NCBI GenBank assembly: GCA_038235165.1
Contig: JBBSUG010000015.1
Span: 56,052-120,051, forward strand
Direction: 5' to 3'
DNA: 64,000 nt
From: GCA-002050365 sp038235165
GTDB lineage: Bacteria; Acidobacteriota; Blastocatellia; Pyrinomonadales; Pyrinomonadaceae
Shown here: positions 8,140 to 17,374 of the stretch, in pieces
Numbering within the stretch: position 1 is the stretch's first letter
How the letters are laid out: every line of letters begins with the position of its first letter
The notes under the pieces: generated by a model
What the model saw: the letters and a program-made list of their open reading frames with translations, nothing else
Databases searched by the model: none
What the model was told of the DNA's origin: nothing
Made by a program: the position numbers and the translations under genes

Positions 8140-10410
8140 TTATGCGACTAACTTAAATCCGTAATAAATAAAGTATCCGATGACAATCAATGCGCCAAAC
8201 AGCATAAATGCCGCGTAACTTCGCACAAATCCGACCTGAATCAGCCGCACCAGACCGCCGAATGCGGTGATTGAATGTCCGATGCCGTTAACGATGCCGT
8301 CAACGATGCCGACATCAAAACCTTTCCACAAACCTTCGCGTGAAACATCGTTCAGCGGATCAACGATGTAGCCGTTGTAAAACTCGTCAACATTCCATTT
8401 GTCACGCAAAATTTTCGGCAACACTTTGAGCGGTTCTTTTTGGAAAATGACCCAGCCGATGCCGATGCCGAGCGCGGCTAACAAAATTGACAATCCCGCT
8501 AATATCCTTTCCGTCCTCAATTCTTCAGGCGAATGTTCGGCATGTGCCGCTTCGGTCGTATGTTCGGCGGTGTCGGCGTGTGCCGCAGAAGGTTCGCCCG
8601 CTTTGATAATTTCGTGATTTGCTGCCGGCATTCCCGATGTTTTCGCAATGACGGGTTCGAGAACGCGCTCGAAAACATTGGGAACTGCGCCGCTGCTCAG
8701 TGCGTAGGGAATTCCGACGAGTCCGCCGAAGGTTGAAAGAACCGCCAGCACGATCAGCGGAACGGTCATCGTCCACGGCGATTCGTGCGGGTGAAAATCT
8801 CTCGGCAGTTCGTGGTGTTCGTCGTCGTGATCGTCATCATCGTCAAGCGACAAATCGTGCGCGTCGTGTCCCCCGTGTCCGTGCGAAACTTTCGCATCGT
8901 GCGCGTCGCCCAGTGCAAAAGCGTTTTCTTCGGCGCGTGACGCTTCATCCGGTTTGTCGGCAATCGGCAATGCTTGATGAAACCGCTCATCGCCCCAGAA
9001 CGTCATCACCATCATTCGGGTCATATAAACCGCTGTCAAAACTGCGGTGATGACACCGACAATCCATAAAATATAGTTATACGGTTCGGGAATATTCGGC
9101 GACGCGAAAGTTTTATAAAGTATTTCGTCCTTCGAGAAAAAGCCCGCCCAAATCGGAATTCCCGAAATCGCCAGCCAGCCCATACACATCGTGAAAAACG
9201 TGATCGGCATATACTTTTTCAAGTTGCCCATTCGCCGCATATCCTGTTCGTGGTGCATTCCGTGAATGACCGAACCGGAACCGAGAAACAGCAGTGCTTT
9301 GAAAAATGCGTGGGTCATTACGTGAAAAATCGCCGCAGTAAACGCGCCGACTCCGCACGCCATAAACATATAACCGAGTTGGGAAACGGTCGAATAAGCG
9401 AGAACCTTTTTGATGTCGTTTTGCGCGAGTCCAATCGTTGCCGCAAAAAGCGCGGTCGCACAGCCGATAATCGCTACGATAAACATCGCCGTCGGCGCAT
9501 TTTGATAAATCCCGTTACAGCGCACGATCATATAAACGCCCGCCGTCACCATCGTCGCCGCGTGAATCAACGCCGAAACCGGAGTCGGACCCGCCATCGC
9601 GTCCGGCAGCCACGTAAACAGTGGAATCTGTGCCGATTTTCCGGTCGCGCCAATAAACAGCAGAACGGCAATCGAAGTGATGCCGCCCGCGACAATCGCG
9701 CCCAGAGCGAAAGGTTCCTGCGCCATTTTTGCGAGAATGTTCAGCGAACTTGCCACCGGGACACCTTCAACCACTTTGTCGTAAAACGAAATCGAGCCGG
9801 TCATCGTGTAAATTAAAAACACGCCCATCAACACGCCCCAATCGCCGATGCGATTCATCACGAACGCCTTTTTCGCCGCCTTTCGCGCTTCGTCGCGTTT
9901 GATGTAATAGCCGATCAAAAGATACGAACACAACCCGACACCTTCCCAACCGACGAACATCATCAGAAAATTATCCGCCAGAATGAGCGTCAGCATCGAG
10001 AACATAAACAGATTCAAATAAGCGAAAAAGCGATAAAAACTTTTATCGCCGTGCATATAACCCGTCGCAAAAATGTGAATCAGCAGCGCGACAAACGTCA
10101 CGAAACAGATATATATCGCGCTCAGGTGGTCAACACCCAACCCGAAATCGGCGCGAAATCTGCCGACCTGAATCCAAGTCCACAAATGATCGAGAATCGG
10201 CTGTTCGGCAACCAACGCTCCCGGCTGTCCCGTGCCGATGCCGAACGACACCATAAATGCGACGACACACGCCACGCCGACCGCCGAACACGCAATCACG
10301 CCGCTGACCAGTTCGTTACGCTGCTTAAACCAGCCGCCGTAAATCCAGTTTGCCAATGCTCCGGCGAGCGGCGCAAAAATTATTAGACTTAAAAAGTTGT
10401 TTTCAGTCAT
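8140..10410 (-). CDS. nuoL: NADH-quinone oxidoreductase subunit L with a His/Asp-rich loop
   Basis: 756 residues, longer than the usual 610-680. It is the distal proton-pumping subunit with the lateral helix. Typical motifs are MFVGWEGVGLCSYLLIG, FTWLPDAMAGPTPVSALIHA and KKVLAYSTVSQLGYMF. An extra loop near residues 500-540 (DNA about 8790-8905) is extremely rich in His and Asp, including DDDDDHDDEHHE. A second His-rich stretch lies near residue 600 (TAEHTTEAAHAEH). Both sit between membrane helices of the C-terminal part and could bind metal ions, but that is inference. The start overlaps the stop of the GNAT pseudogene. Confidence 0.95.
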   Translation of the reverse strand: MTENNFLSLIIFAPLAGALANWIYGGWFKQRNELVSGVIACSAVGVACVVAFMVSFGIGTGQPGALVAEQPILDHLWTWIQVGRFRADFGLGVDHLSAIYICFVTFVALLIHIFATGYMHGDKSFYRFFAYLNLFMFSMLTLILADNFLMMFVGWEGVGLCSYLLIGYYIKRDEARKAAKKAFVMNRIGDWGVLMGVFLIYTMTGSISFYDKVVEGVPVASSLNILAKMAQEPFALGAIVAGGITSIAVLLFIGATGKSAQIPLFTWLPDAMAGPTPVSALIHAATMVTAGVYMIVRCNGIYQNAPTAMFIVAIIGCATALFAATIGLAQNDIKKVLAYSTVSQLGYMFMACGVGAFTAAIFHVMTHAFFKALLFLGSGSVIHGMHHEQDMRRMGNLKKYMPITFFTMCMGWLAISGIPIWAGFFSKDEILYKTFASPNIPEPYNYILWIVGVITAVLTAVYMTRMMVMTFWGDERFHQALPIADKPDEASRAEENAFALGDAHDAKVSHGHGGHDAHDLSLDDDDDHDDEHHELPRDFHPHESPWTMTVPLIVLAVLSTFGGLVGIPYALSSGAVPNVFERVLEPVIAKTSGMPAANHEIIKAGEPSAAHADTAEHTTEAAHAEHSPEELRTERILAGLSILLAALGIGIGWVIFQKEPLKVLPKILRDKWNVDEFYNGYIVDPLNDVSREGLWKGFDVGIVDGIVNGIGHSITAFGGLVRLIQVGFVRSYAAFMLFGALIVIGYFIYYGFKLVA

Positions 10411-10890
10411 TAGCTTTATTTTCGGTCAAATGTAACATCATTTCGACCATTGTATTTTTGAAACCGCAGTTCTCGAAAAATTCTTTCGCGTATTTATTTT
10501 CGCCGCGACGGAAAGCATCAATTTATTTACGCCCAATCCTTTGGCGGTTTCCACTGATTTTTCAATTAATTTCTTTCTGGCGTTTTGCCCGCAGGCAGAC
10601 TCCTCAACGTATAAATCGTGAAGCCAAACGGCGTTTTCGAGAAGGTTCGCGTAATCTATTGCTTCACACTGAAGGTAAGCGAAACCGACGATTTCGTTTT
10701 TCATTTCGGCGACTAAGACAACAGCTTTTGCCGATTAAATTTGACTGCCGTAAAAATTGTTCGCGCCTTTGATCCGAAGCAATTCGGTCGAAACGGCGCG
10801 AATCACATTCTCGATGCCGTGCGAAAAGTCCGATTGCAAATTTGGCAGTTTTTCGCGCTTCTTTAAAACTAGTTCTTCAAAATACTCGCG
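10403..10890 (-). pseudogene. Decayed GNAT-family N-acetyltransferase inside the nuo cluster
   Basis: Three reading-frame pieces together spell one acetyltransferase. The N-terminal part (SDFSHGIENVIRAVSTELL) has no start codon and ends at a TAA after NFYGSQI. The same frame then resumes with AVVLVAEMKNEIVGFAYLQ, the GNAT core, and passes VEESACGQNARKKLIE in the acetyl-CoA loop. Near 10500 the frame shifts to KEFFENCGFKNTMVEMMLHL, the normal C-terminus, which ends at 10403 over the nuoL start. A stop, a frameshift and no start codon suggest a recent loss of function, since the sequence is otherwise well kept. A sequencing error cannot be excluded for either change alone. Confidence 0.7.
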
Positions 10891-11174
10891 TCATCAACAT
10901 CAATTGATTCGCGGTTGCGGAAAAACGCGATGATAATGCCGAGACCGACCGCCGCTTCCGCCGCCGCGACACTCATCACCATAAACACGAAAAGCTGCCC
11001 GGTGACATCGGCGTAATAGCGCGAAAAGGCGACGAATGTCAGGTTGACGGCGTTGAGCATCAGTTCAATGCACATAAACATTCCGAGCGCATTGCGTTTA
11101 AAAATCACGCCCGTCGCGCCGATGGTGAACAAAATCCCTGAAAGTGCTAAATATGTAGCTAAACTTGGTTCCAT
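10869..11174 (-). CDS. nuoK: NADH-quinone oxidoreductase subunit K
   Basis: 101 residues with three membrane helices, the usual size. The conserved glutamates sit in FMCIELMLNAVNLTFVAF and VAAAEAAVGLGIIIA, part of the proton path of complex I. Its 3' end overlaps the 5' remnant of the acetyltransferase pseudogene. It lies 25 bases after the Uma2 gene, which separates it from nuoJ. Confidence 0.95.
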   Translation of the reverse strand: MEPSLATYLALSGILFTIGATGVIFKRNALGMFMCIELMLNAVNLTFVAFSRYYADVTGQLFVFMVMSVAAAEAAVGLGIIIAFFRNRESIDVDDASILKN

Positions 11175-11199
11175 TTCTTTATAAATATAAGGTTCAAAG

Positions 11200-11853
11200 T
11201 CAGATTAATTTTTTCAGTTCTTCCAGATTCGTCCGTTCGTCGAAAACGGCGCGAATTTGGACTTTGAAATCGGGCAAAACAATGCTGTTTATCGTGCCGT
11301 CTTTGGCTTTCAGCAGAAGTTCGTACTTTTCGTTCTGCAAATAATACTGCTCGACCGTTTCGTTAACAGGATCAACAATCCAGTATTCGCTCACGCCGTG
11401 CGCTTCATAGTCTTTGAATTTAATCGTCCGGTCTTTTTCGGCGGTAGATTTTGACAGCACTTCAACGACCAGATCGGGAGCGGGAAACTGCATTTGTCCG
11501 CGCTCGAACTTTTCGCTTTTCGCCTTTCCGAAATAACAAACATCGGGTTCGTAATCGTTCCGCGTGAGCGAAACGAGAATTTTTTCGATTCCGACAAAAC
11601 CCAAATCGTTTTTAGTAACAAAGACTCGTAAAAGCGAATAAAGTAAGCCGGTTGTGCTATTGTGTTCGATTTTAACAGGCGACTGAAAAATTACTTCGCC
11701 GTTGATGAATTCCATTTTTTTGTTTTCGTCAACAATTTCGTAAAAATGCCGCCGTTTTTCGCGTTCTTCTTCGAGAGCAGACTGCAATCTTTCCGCTAAA
11801 AGTGCGGCGTTCGGCATTTCTAAAATTTGGTTGAGCGAAATTTGAATCATCAA
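11200..11853 (-). CDS. Uma2-family putative restriction endonuclease (DUF820)
   Basis: 217 residues with the PD-(D/E)XK-type fold signatures of the Uma2 family: PDVCYFGKA, then PAPDLVVEVLSKST, then VSEYWIVDPVNETVEQYYL near the C-terminus. These proteins are abundant in cyanobacteria and other environmental bacteria, and their true role is poorly known. It is inserted between nuoJ (12 bases upstream) and nuoK (25 bases downstream) and reads the same way, so it is probably transcribed with complex I. Nothing suggests a role in respiration. The start could be either of the two adjacent ATG codons. Confidence 0.85.
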   Translation of the reverse strand: MMIQISLNQILEMPNAALLAERLQSALEEEREKRRHFYEIVDENKKMEFINGEVIFQSPVKIEHNSTTGLLYSLLRVFVTKNDLGFVGIEKILVSLTRNDYEPDVCYFGKAKSEKFERGQMQFPAPDLVVEVLSKSTAEKDRTIKFKDYEAHGVSEYWIVDPVNETVEQYYLQNEKYELLLKAKDGTINSIVLPDFKVQIRAVFDERTNLEELKKLI

Positions 11854-11864
11854 AATTTATCAAC

Positions 11865-12434
11865 TTAAATCATCGCTTTGTCATCTTCACCGCGTTTTTC
11901 CATCTCGTAGTCAACAACTAATTCAAGATGCGGCTGTTGAAAGCGTCGTGCCAGAATAACACCGCCGACCACCGCCATCAGCAGCAAAATTCCGACTATT
12001 TCAACCGGCAGCAGGTATTCCGTGTACATCGCCGTGCCGATGCTCAAAGTGTTCCCGACCGTTTCATCCATTCTGACGGGCTGTTTCGGGGCGCGGTTGA
12101 CGGCGTAAAAAACAAAAAACGTCTGAGCCAACAATATAACGCCCATAGCACCGCCGACCGGATACAAATAACGGAGCCGATTTAACGGTCGGTCTTCGTC
12201 CAAATTCAGCAGCATAATGACGAAAACGACGAGAACCATAATCGCCCCAGCGTAAATTAAAATCTGCACGGCGGCAATAAACGGCGCGGCGAGCGTGACG
12301 TAAATACAGGCAAGCGAAACCAATACGCCCACCAGCGAAATTGCGCTGTAGAGCGGGTTTTTATGATAAACGAGCGAAATCGCACACGCGATGGCGAGTC
12401 CGGCGAACAGAAAAAAGACAGCAGTTGTTACCAT
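11865..12434 (-). CDS. nuoJ: NADH-quinone oxidoreductase subunit J
   Basis: 189 residues and five membrane helices. AVQILIYAGAIMVLVVFVIM is the conserved helix 3 region, with the pi-bulge typical of NuoJ. The tail after the last helix (PHLELVVDYEMEKRGEDDK) is short. It directly follows nuoH apart from a 77-base gap filled by a hairpin; nuoI, usually found here, is missing. Confidence 0.95.
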   Translation of the reverse strand: MVTTAVFFLFAGLAIACAISLVYHKNPLYSAISLVGVLVSLACIYVTLAAPFIAAVQILIYAGAIMVLVVFVIMLLNLDEDRPLNRLRYLYPVGGAMGVILLAQTFFVFYAVNRAPKQPVRMDETVGNTLSIGTAMYTEYLLPVEIVGILLLMAVVGGVILARRFQQPHLELVVDYEMEKRGEDDKAMI

Positions 12435-12438
12435 TTTA

Positions 12439-12473
12439 GCGATAAGTGATAAGTAATAAGCGATGAGTGATAA
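12439..12473. repeat. Heptanucleotide tandem repeat between nuoJ and nuoH
   Basis: Five degenerate 7-mers (GCGATAA, GTGATAA, GTAATAA, GCGATGA, GTGATAA). The array supplies the left arm of the long inverted repeat that spans this junction. Confidence 0.65.
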
Positions 12474-12515
12474 GAAATTAAATTTTCATTTCACTCATCG
12501 CTTATTACTTATCAC
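12446..12515. repeat. 25-bp perfect inverted repeat at the nuoH/nuoJ junction
   Basis: Positions 12446-12470 and 12491-12515 are exact reverse complements around a 20-base AT-rich loop. The right arm reaches into the nuoH stop codon. The RNA would form a very stable hairpin between nuoH and nuoJ, where nuoI is normally encoded. It could attenuate transcription, protect the upstream message, or be a footprint of a mobile repeat. Confidence 0.85.
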
Positions 12516-13597
12516 CGATTAAGGAAATAAACAATAATAATCGTTATGGTTACGTTTGCCAACGCGAGCGGCAGCAAAAATTTCCAGCCGAAATTCATCA
12601 GTTGGTCAAAACGAAAACGCGGCAGTGTTCCGCGCACCCAGATATAGAAAAATAAAAAGAAACAAATTTTTGCCAAAAAACCGAGAACGCTGATGACCGC
12701 ATAGGGAATCGAACCGACCGGAACAATATAGCTTAGACCGGGAATATACCAGCCGCCCAGAAATAATGTCACGATCATCACTGACACAGTGAACATATTG
12801 ACGTATTCGCCCATAAAAAACAGCGCGAATTTGAGTGCCGAATATTCCGTGTGAAAACCTGCAACGAGTTCGGTTTCGGCTTCCGGTAAGTCGAACGGGA
12901 CGCGGTTTGTTTCAGCAAAGGCAGCGATTAAAAAGACAATGAACCCGATAAACTGCGGAATAATAAACCACTTGAATGTCGAATTAATTTGTGCGTTGAT
13001 AATCCCGTTCAAATCAAGCGAGCCGGACAGCATCACGACCCCGATGACCGATGCGCCCATTGCCAGTTCATACGAAATCATCTGCGCTGAAGAACGAAGA
13101 CCACCCATCAGACTGTATTTGTTGTTCGACGACCAACCTGCCAGCGCGATTCCGTAAACACCGACTGACGTGATTCCCAGCACAAACAAAACACCTACAT
13201 CAATCTGCGCGATAGTCAGCGGAATTTGCTTGATGCCGTCGCCCAAACCGTACGGCAGAAAACTCAAATCGGCGTTGATCGGCGGTCCGAACGGATACAC
13301 GACCATCGGAATCAAAGCGCAGGTGACGGCGACAATCGGCGCGAGATAATAAACAAACTTCGTTGATTTATCGGGAACGATGTCTTCCTTAAAAATGAAT
13401 TTAAGCAAATCGGCAAATGGCTGCATCATTCCCCACGGTCCGACGCGGTTCGGTCCGATGCGCCCCTGAATATAGCCCAAAACCTTGCGTTCTGCCAAAA
13501 CCGTGTAGGCGACCATCATCATCACCACGCCGAACACGACCGTCGCCGCGCCAAACAGCACGACGACCGGAAAAATTAACTTTAATGCGTCTTCCAT
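12512..13597 (-). CDS. nuoH: NADH-quinone oxidoreductase subunit H
   Basis: 361 residues with eight or nine membrane helices; the membrane subunit that forms the quinone chamber. Signatures are YIQGRIGPNRVGPWGMMQPF, AETNRVPFDLPEAETELVAG and FFLFFYIWVRGTLPRFRFD. It starts 8 bases after nuoG. All expected blocks are present. Confidence 0.96.
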   Translation of the reverse strand: MEDALKLIFPVVVLFGAATVVFGVVMMMVAYTVLAERKVLGYIQGRIGPNRVGPWGMMQPFADLLKFIFKEDIVPDKSTKFVYYLAPIVAVTCALIPMVVYPFGPPINADLSFLPYGLGDGIKQIPLTIAQIDVGVLFVLGITSVGVYGIALAGWSSNNKYSLMGGLRSSAQMISYELAMGASVIGVVMLSGSLDLNGIINAQINSTFKWFIIPQFIGFIVFLIAAFAETNRVPFDLPEAETELVAGFHTEYSALKFALFFMGEYVNMFTVSVMIVTLFLGGWYIPGLSYIVPVGSIPYAVISVLGFLAKICFFLFFYIWVRGTLPRFRFDQLMNFGWKFLLPLALANVTITIIIVYFLNR

Positions 13598-13605
13598 ATC
13601 AACTT

Positions 13606-15885
13606 TTATCTGTCAATCTTCAAATTTTCACGATCAAACGCGCCGACACTCGCCGCTTCCGCGATTTCCGAAACACGGACCGTCCCGTCTAAATTAAACT
13701 GTACGAGCGGCGAAACAAGTGGATTTTCAGGTTTCGGGTTGCCGTGTGCGAGCAGATGAAACTGCGGCGTTTTGCTCGTCATTGTCGTCAGACGGAAAAG
13801 TTTATGCCCGACTTTCGGAGTTTCCGTGTTTTTGTTTAATTCGTCGGAAAGTTTTTCGACATTCGATTTCAATGTGTTAAGTTCGTCGATCAATGATTGT
13901 TTTTCAACATTCGCATGTTTAGCCTGCACGGGTTTGAATTCGTCCTTCAAGTGCGGATAACGCAAACCTTCGTAAGCGGCAACCGAATCGGCAATCGCTT
14001 TGAAAACGGCGGTCACGGCGAAATTATAACCGAAATCAACGCCCATTTCTCCGGCAATCATTGAAGTAATCACCCAATCGGCTTTCGATTGATTCATCGG
14101 TTCAATCGAAAGCCGAACGCGCTGAACATAACCCATATTATTTGTAAATGTTCCGTCAACTTCAGCAAAACTCGCTGCTGGAAGCACAACATCGGCATAA
14201 TTCGTCGTCGCGGTTTCAAAAAGTTCCTGCACCACGACGAAATCTTTATTCGCCAACATTTTAGTATTTTCTTCCGACAAACTTCCGCCGATCAAAAGAG
14301 ATTTGGAATTTTTTATAACTTCGGCAACCTGTTTTTTGCCTTTCATCATATCATTCGCGCCGACCGAGTTATTGTAAAGCGGCAGCGGATGAAGCAGCAC
14401 GCGGCGATTTTCCGAAGCGAAATTTCCCGCAGCGTTCGCCAAAACCGCCTGCGCCGCGGGCGACAAATCGCCGCCGAACATTATCACCAAATCGCCTTCG
14501 GTTTCGCCAATGGTTTTTAATAAATTGTCAATTTCCAATTGCTTTATACCGAGTTTTTTCGTCAAATCCGCATTGGCGGAATCGGCAAATGCCAGCGCAA
14601 AAGCGTCGTAGGAATCTTTATTAACGTGAACAAACTGCGTCGCCGAATTCGTCAGGCGAATCGGCGTGTCGTTGACAATAATCAGTTTCGCGCCGCTGTT
14701 GCGAACGGCTTGACGCATTTGCTTCGCCGTAAATGTCTGCTCTTCTTCGGGTTCACCGCCGATTAAAAGAATCGTTTTCGCATATCTAATATCTTTGTGT
14801 GTCGCCAACGGAACGCTTAGGTTGTCAAACAAAGGCGCGAGATCGTAAGCATCTGAAACTGCATAATTATCGTTTCCGGCGACTTCCGCCGCAAATCTTT
14901 TGAGCGTAAAAATCGCTTCGTTCGTCAAACGCGACGACGCTATAACTCCAGTATTTCCGACTTCCTTTAATTTATTCGCCACATAATGAATCACTTCGTC
15001 CCAAGTTGCGGGAATCAGCTTTCCGCCTTTCTTGTAGCGAATCAGAGGCGTTTTGATGCGGTCAGGATGGTTGATAAAACCGTGTCCGAATCGCGCTTTA
15101 ACGTCGAGAAATTCGCCGTTAAAGCCGTTAACGTAACGATCCATCGCCGTAATTCGGTGAACAATTCCGCCGCGCGAACCGATGCTGAACTGCATTCCGT
15201 CAGAACTGTATGAATCGGTTGTAATTGTTTGGGTCAATTCCCAAACGCGGGTTTCGTGTTTGAATGTCGCGTCGAGAAGCGTTCCTGTCGGGCAAACTTC
15301 AGCGCAATTTCCGCATTCCGAACATTCGAACCAGCCGCCGTAAGTTCCGATCACTGTATCTACGCCGCGATTTCCGGCTTCGATTTCGTCTTCGCCCATC
15401 CATTCGTCGCAAACGCGCGTGCAGCGTTTGCACATAATACATCTTTGCGGATCGTTGGCGATGACCGGCGAGAGATATTTATCCGGTTGAGCATTCTTTC
15501 TTTCAACGAAACGCTCTTCCAAATCGCCCCAATCCATTACCATTTCCTGCAATTGGCATTCGCCGCCGCGGTCGCAAACCGGACAATCGAGCGGATGATT
15601 CGCCAGCAGAAATTCGCCCATCGCGCGCTGCACCTTTTCGATTTCTTCGCTCTGCGTCGTAACATTCATTCCGTCCGTGCAGGTGATCGCGCAGGAAGGC
15701 TGAAGTTTCGGCATTTTTTCGATGCGAACCAGACACATCCGGCAAGATGCTTGAATTGCAAGGTCTTTGTAATAACAAAATGCGGGAATTGCAAAGCCGT
15801 TCTCGCGACAAGCGTCAATTAATCGCTCGCCTTTCTCTACATCGAAGTCCTGTCCGTTAATTGTAATTTTGATAGGTTCTGACAT
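13606..15885 (-). CDS. nuoG: NADH-quinone oxidoreductase subunit G
   Basis: 759 residues. An N-terminal 2Fe-2S ferredoxin-like domain has cysteines in FCYYKDLAIQASCRMC. The His-Cys3 cluster site is HPLDCPVCDRGGEC, followed by two 4Fe-4S motifs, CIMCKRCTRVC and CSECGNCAEVCPTGTL. The rest resembles molybdopterin oxidoreductases, with YADVVLPAASFAEVDGTFTN near the end. It carries electrons from NADH toward quinone in the peripheral arm. The last 100 residues include a predicted coiled stretch (NTLKSNVEKLSDELNKN) and then a beta-rich tail. Confidence 0.95.
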   Translation of the reverse strand: MSEPIKITINGQDFDVEKGERLIDACRENGFAIPAFCYYKDLAIQASCRMCLVRIEKMPKLQPSCAITCTDGMNVTTQSEEIEKVQRAMGEFLLANHPLDCPVCDRGGECQLQEMVMDWGDLEERFVERKNAQPDKYLSPVIANDPQRCIMCKRCTRVCDEWMGEDEIEAGNRGVDTVIGTYGGWFECSECGNCAEVCPTGTLLDATFKHETRVWELTQTITTDSYSSDGMQFSIGSRGGIVHRITAMDRYVNGFNGEFLDVKARFGHGFINHPDRIKTPLIRYKKGGKLIPATWDEVIHYVANKLKEVGNTGVIASSRLTNEAIFTLKRFAAEVAGNDNYAVSDAYDLAPLFDNLSVPLATHKDIRYAKTILLIGGEPEEEQTFTAKQMRQAVRNSGAKLIIVNDTPIRLTNSATQFVHVNKDSYDAFALAFADSANADLTKKLGIKQLEIDNLLKTIGETEGDLVIMFGGDLSPAAQAVLANAAGNFASENRRVLLHPLPLYNNSVGANDMMKGKKQVAEVIKNSKSLLIGGSLSEENTKMLANKDFVVVQELFETATTNYADVVLPAASFAEVDGTFTNNMGYVQRVRLSIEPMNQSKADWVITSMIAGEMGVDFGYNFAVTAVFKAIADSVAAYEGLRYPHLKDEFKPVQAKHANVEKQSLIDELNTLKSNVEKLSDELNKNTETPKVGHKLFRLTTMTSKTPQFHLLAHGNPKPENPLVSPLVQFNLDGTVRVSEIAEAASVGAFDRENLKIDR

Positions 15886-15907
15886 TTTTAAATAATAGAA
15901 CTAAAAT

Positions 15908-16033
15908 TTATTCTTCCGATTTTTTCGGTTTTTCTGTGTTTTCCGGTTTTTGACTTTTCTTTTTCGGTCGAGTTTTTCCGAAACTGCCCGCGAAGATTTT
16001 TCCGCGTTTTGATTTTTTATCGCCTTTTCCCAT
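15908..16033 (-). CDS. 30S ribosomal protein THX (bTHX)
   Basis: A 41-residue protein beginning MGKGDKKSKRGKIFAGSFGK, followed by a Lys/Pro/Glu-rich tail. The first 25 residues match the small ribosomal protein THX, which sits in the head of the 30S subunit in Thermus and also occurs in Bacteroidetes and other phyla. A strong Shine-Dalgarno sequence (AAAGGAG) lies 6 bases before the ATG. It is in the gap between nuoF and nuoG and reads with them. Finding a ribosomal protein gene inside a complex I operon is unusual. Confidence 0.85.
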   Translation of the reverse strand: MGKGDKKSKRGKIFAGSFGKTRPKKKSQKPENTEKPKKSEE

Positions 16034-16060
16034 TTGTTCTCCTTTAAATTTGAATTGAAA

Positions 16061-17374
16061 TTAATGTGTTCCGCTGCCGTTTGTAAATTTCTTCCCTTCG
16101 ATCAGGTATGGCTTGAAATCTTCGGGAAATCTTTTTATTGCGCCCTGAATCGCCCACGCCGCCGCGTCAGCCAGAGGACAAAATGATTTGCCTTCCATAT
16201 TGTCAACCAAATCCAGAATCAACTGCGCGTCTTCCGGTCGTCCGCCGCCTTCGGCGATACGATGAAAAATTTTTTTCAGCCAATCAGTTCCTTCGCGACA
16301 CGGCGTGCACCAGCCGCACGATTCGTGTTTGTAAAATTCGGTCAGATTTTTTGTCGAATCAACAATATCAACCGTTTCGTCCATTACGATAAAACCGCCC
16401 GAACCGACCATCGAACCGCCGACGACCAAACCTTCGTAATCCATCAACACTTTTCTGCCGATAATTTGGTCTGCCCGCATTACATAAACGCTCGAACCGC
16501 CCGGAATACAAGCCTTTAATTGATGACCGTTGCGGATGCCGCCGCAGTCTTCCATAATAAACTTTTCCAAGTCATCATAACCCATCGGAAGCTCGTAAAC
16601 GCCCGGTTTTTTTACGTGACCTGACACCGACCAGAGTTTTGTTCCGCCCGATTTTTCCGTTCCGAGTTTCTTCCAAGCCTCGCCGCCCATTTCGATAATT
16701 TGCGGAACCGCCGTCAAAGTTTCGACATTATTTACCACTGTCGGACAAGCATAAAGTCCTTCAAGTGCGGGAAACGGCGGCTTCATTCGCGGATGTCCGC
16801 GAAAACCTTCGAGCGAACTGAGCAATGCGGTTTCCTCGCCGCAGATATATGCGCCCGCGCCCGTGTGCGTGTAAAATTCGCACGTAAAATCGCTTCCTAG
16901 AATGTTTGTGCCGACGAGATTTGCTTCTCTCGCTTCCTCGATGGCTTTATCCATTATATCGATCAGATATTGATATTCGCCGCGATAATAAATGTAACAA
17001 GCCTGCGAACCGAGCGCGATGGCGGCAATCAGCATCCCTTCAATTAGCGCGTGCGGGTCGAGTTCCAATAAATAGCGGTCTTTAAATGTTCCCGGTTCGC
17101 TCTCGTCGGCATTACAGACGACATATTTCGGCTTCGGCGAATCACGCGGAACAAACGACCATTTCATTCCAGTCGGAAAACCTGCACCACCGCGTCCGCG
17201 CAGAGCCGACGCTTTGACTTCATTAATAATCTCGTCCGGCGACATCTCCATCGCCTTTTTAAGCGATTTATACCCGCCGTACTCCTGATAAACTTTCAGC
17301 GTATGCCCGTCTTTGACGTGCATCATCTTTAACTGTAAAGGTTCACACCCGATTGCTTTGATTTCCATATTCAA
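16061..17374 (-). CDS. nuoF: NADH-quinone oxidoreductase subunit F
   Basis: 437 residues; the NADH- and FMN-binding subunit. The FMN/NADH glycine-rich motif GRGGAGFPTGMKWSF is near residue 60, AYICGEETALLSSLEG in the middle, and the N3 4Fe-4S cluster ligands are in SCGWCTPCREG. Length and motifs are standard. It starts directly after the signal-peptidase-like gene (adjacent bases, no spacer), so translation may be coupled to it. Confidence 0.96.
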   Translation of the reverse strand: MNMEIKAIGCEPLQLKMMHVKDGHTLKVYQEYGGYKSLKKAMEMSPDEIINEVKASALRGRGGAGFPTGMKWSFVPRDSPKPKYVVCNADESEPGTFKDRYLLELDPHALIEGMLIAAIALGSQACYIYYRGEYQYLIDIMDKAIEEAREANLVGTNILGSDFTCEFYTHTGAGAYICGEETALLSSLEGFRGHPRMKPPFPALEGLYACPTVVNNVETLTAVPQIIEMGGEAWKKLGTEKSGGTKLWSVSGHVKKPGVYELPMGYDDLEKFIMEDCGGIRNGHQLKACIPGGSSVYVMRADQIIGRKVLMDYEGLVVGGSMVGSGGFIVMDETVDIVDSTKNLTEFYKHESCGWCTPCREGTDWLKKIFHRIAEGGGRPEDAQLILDLVDNMEGKSFCPLADAAAWAIQGAIKRFPEDFKPYLIEGKKFTNGSGTH

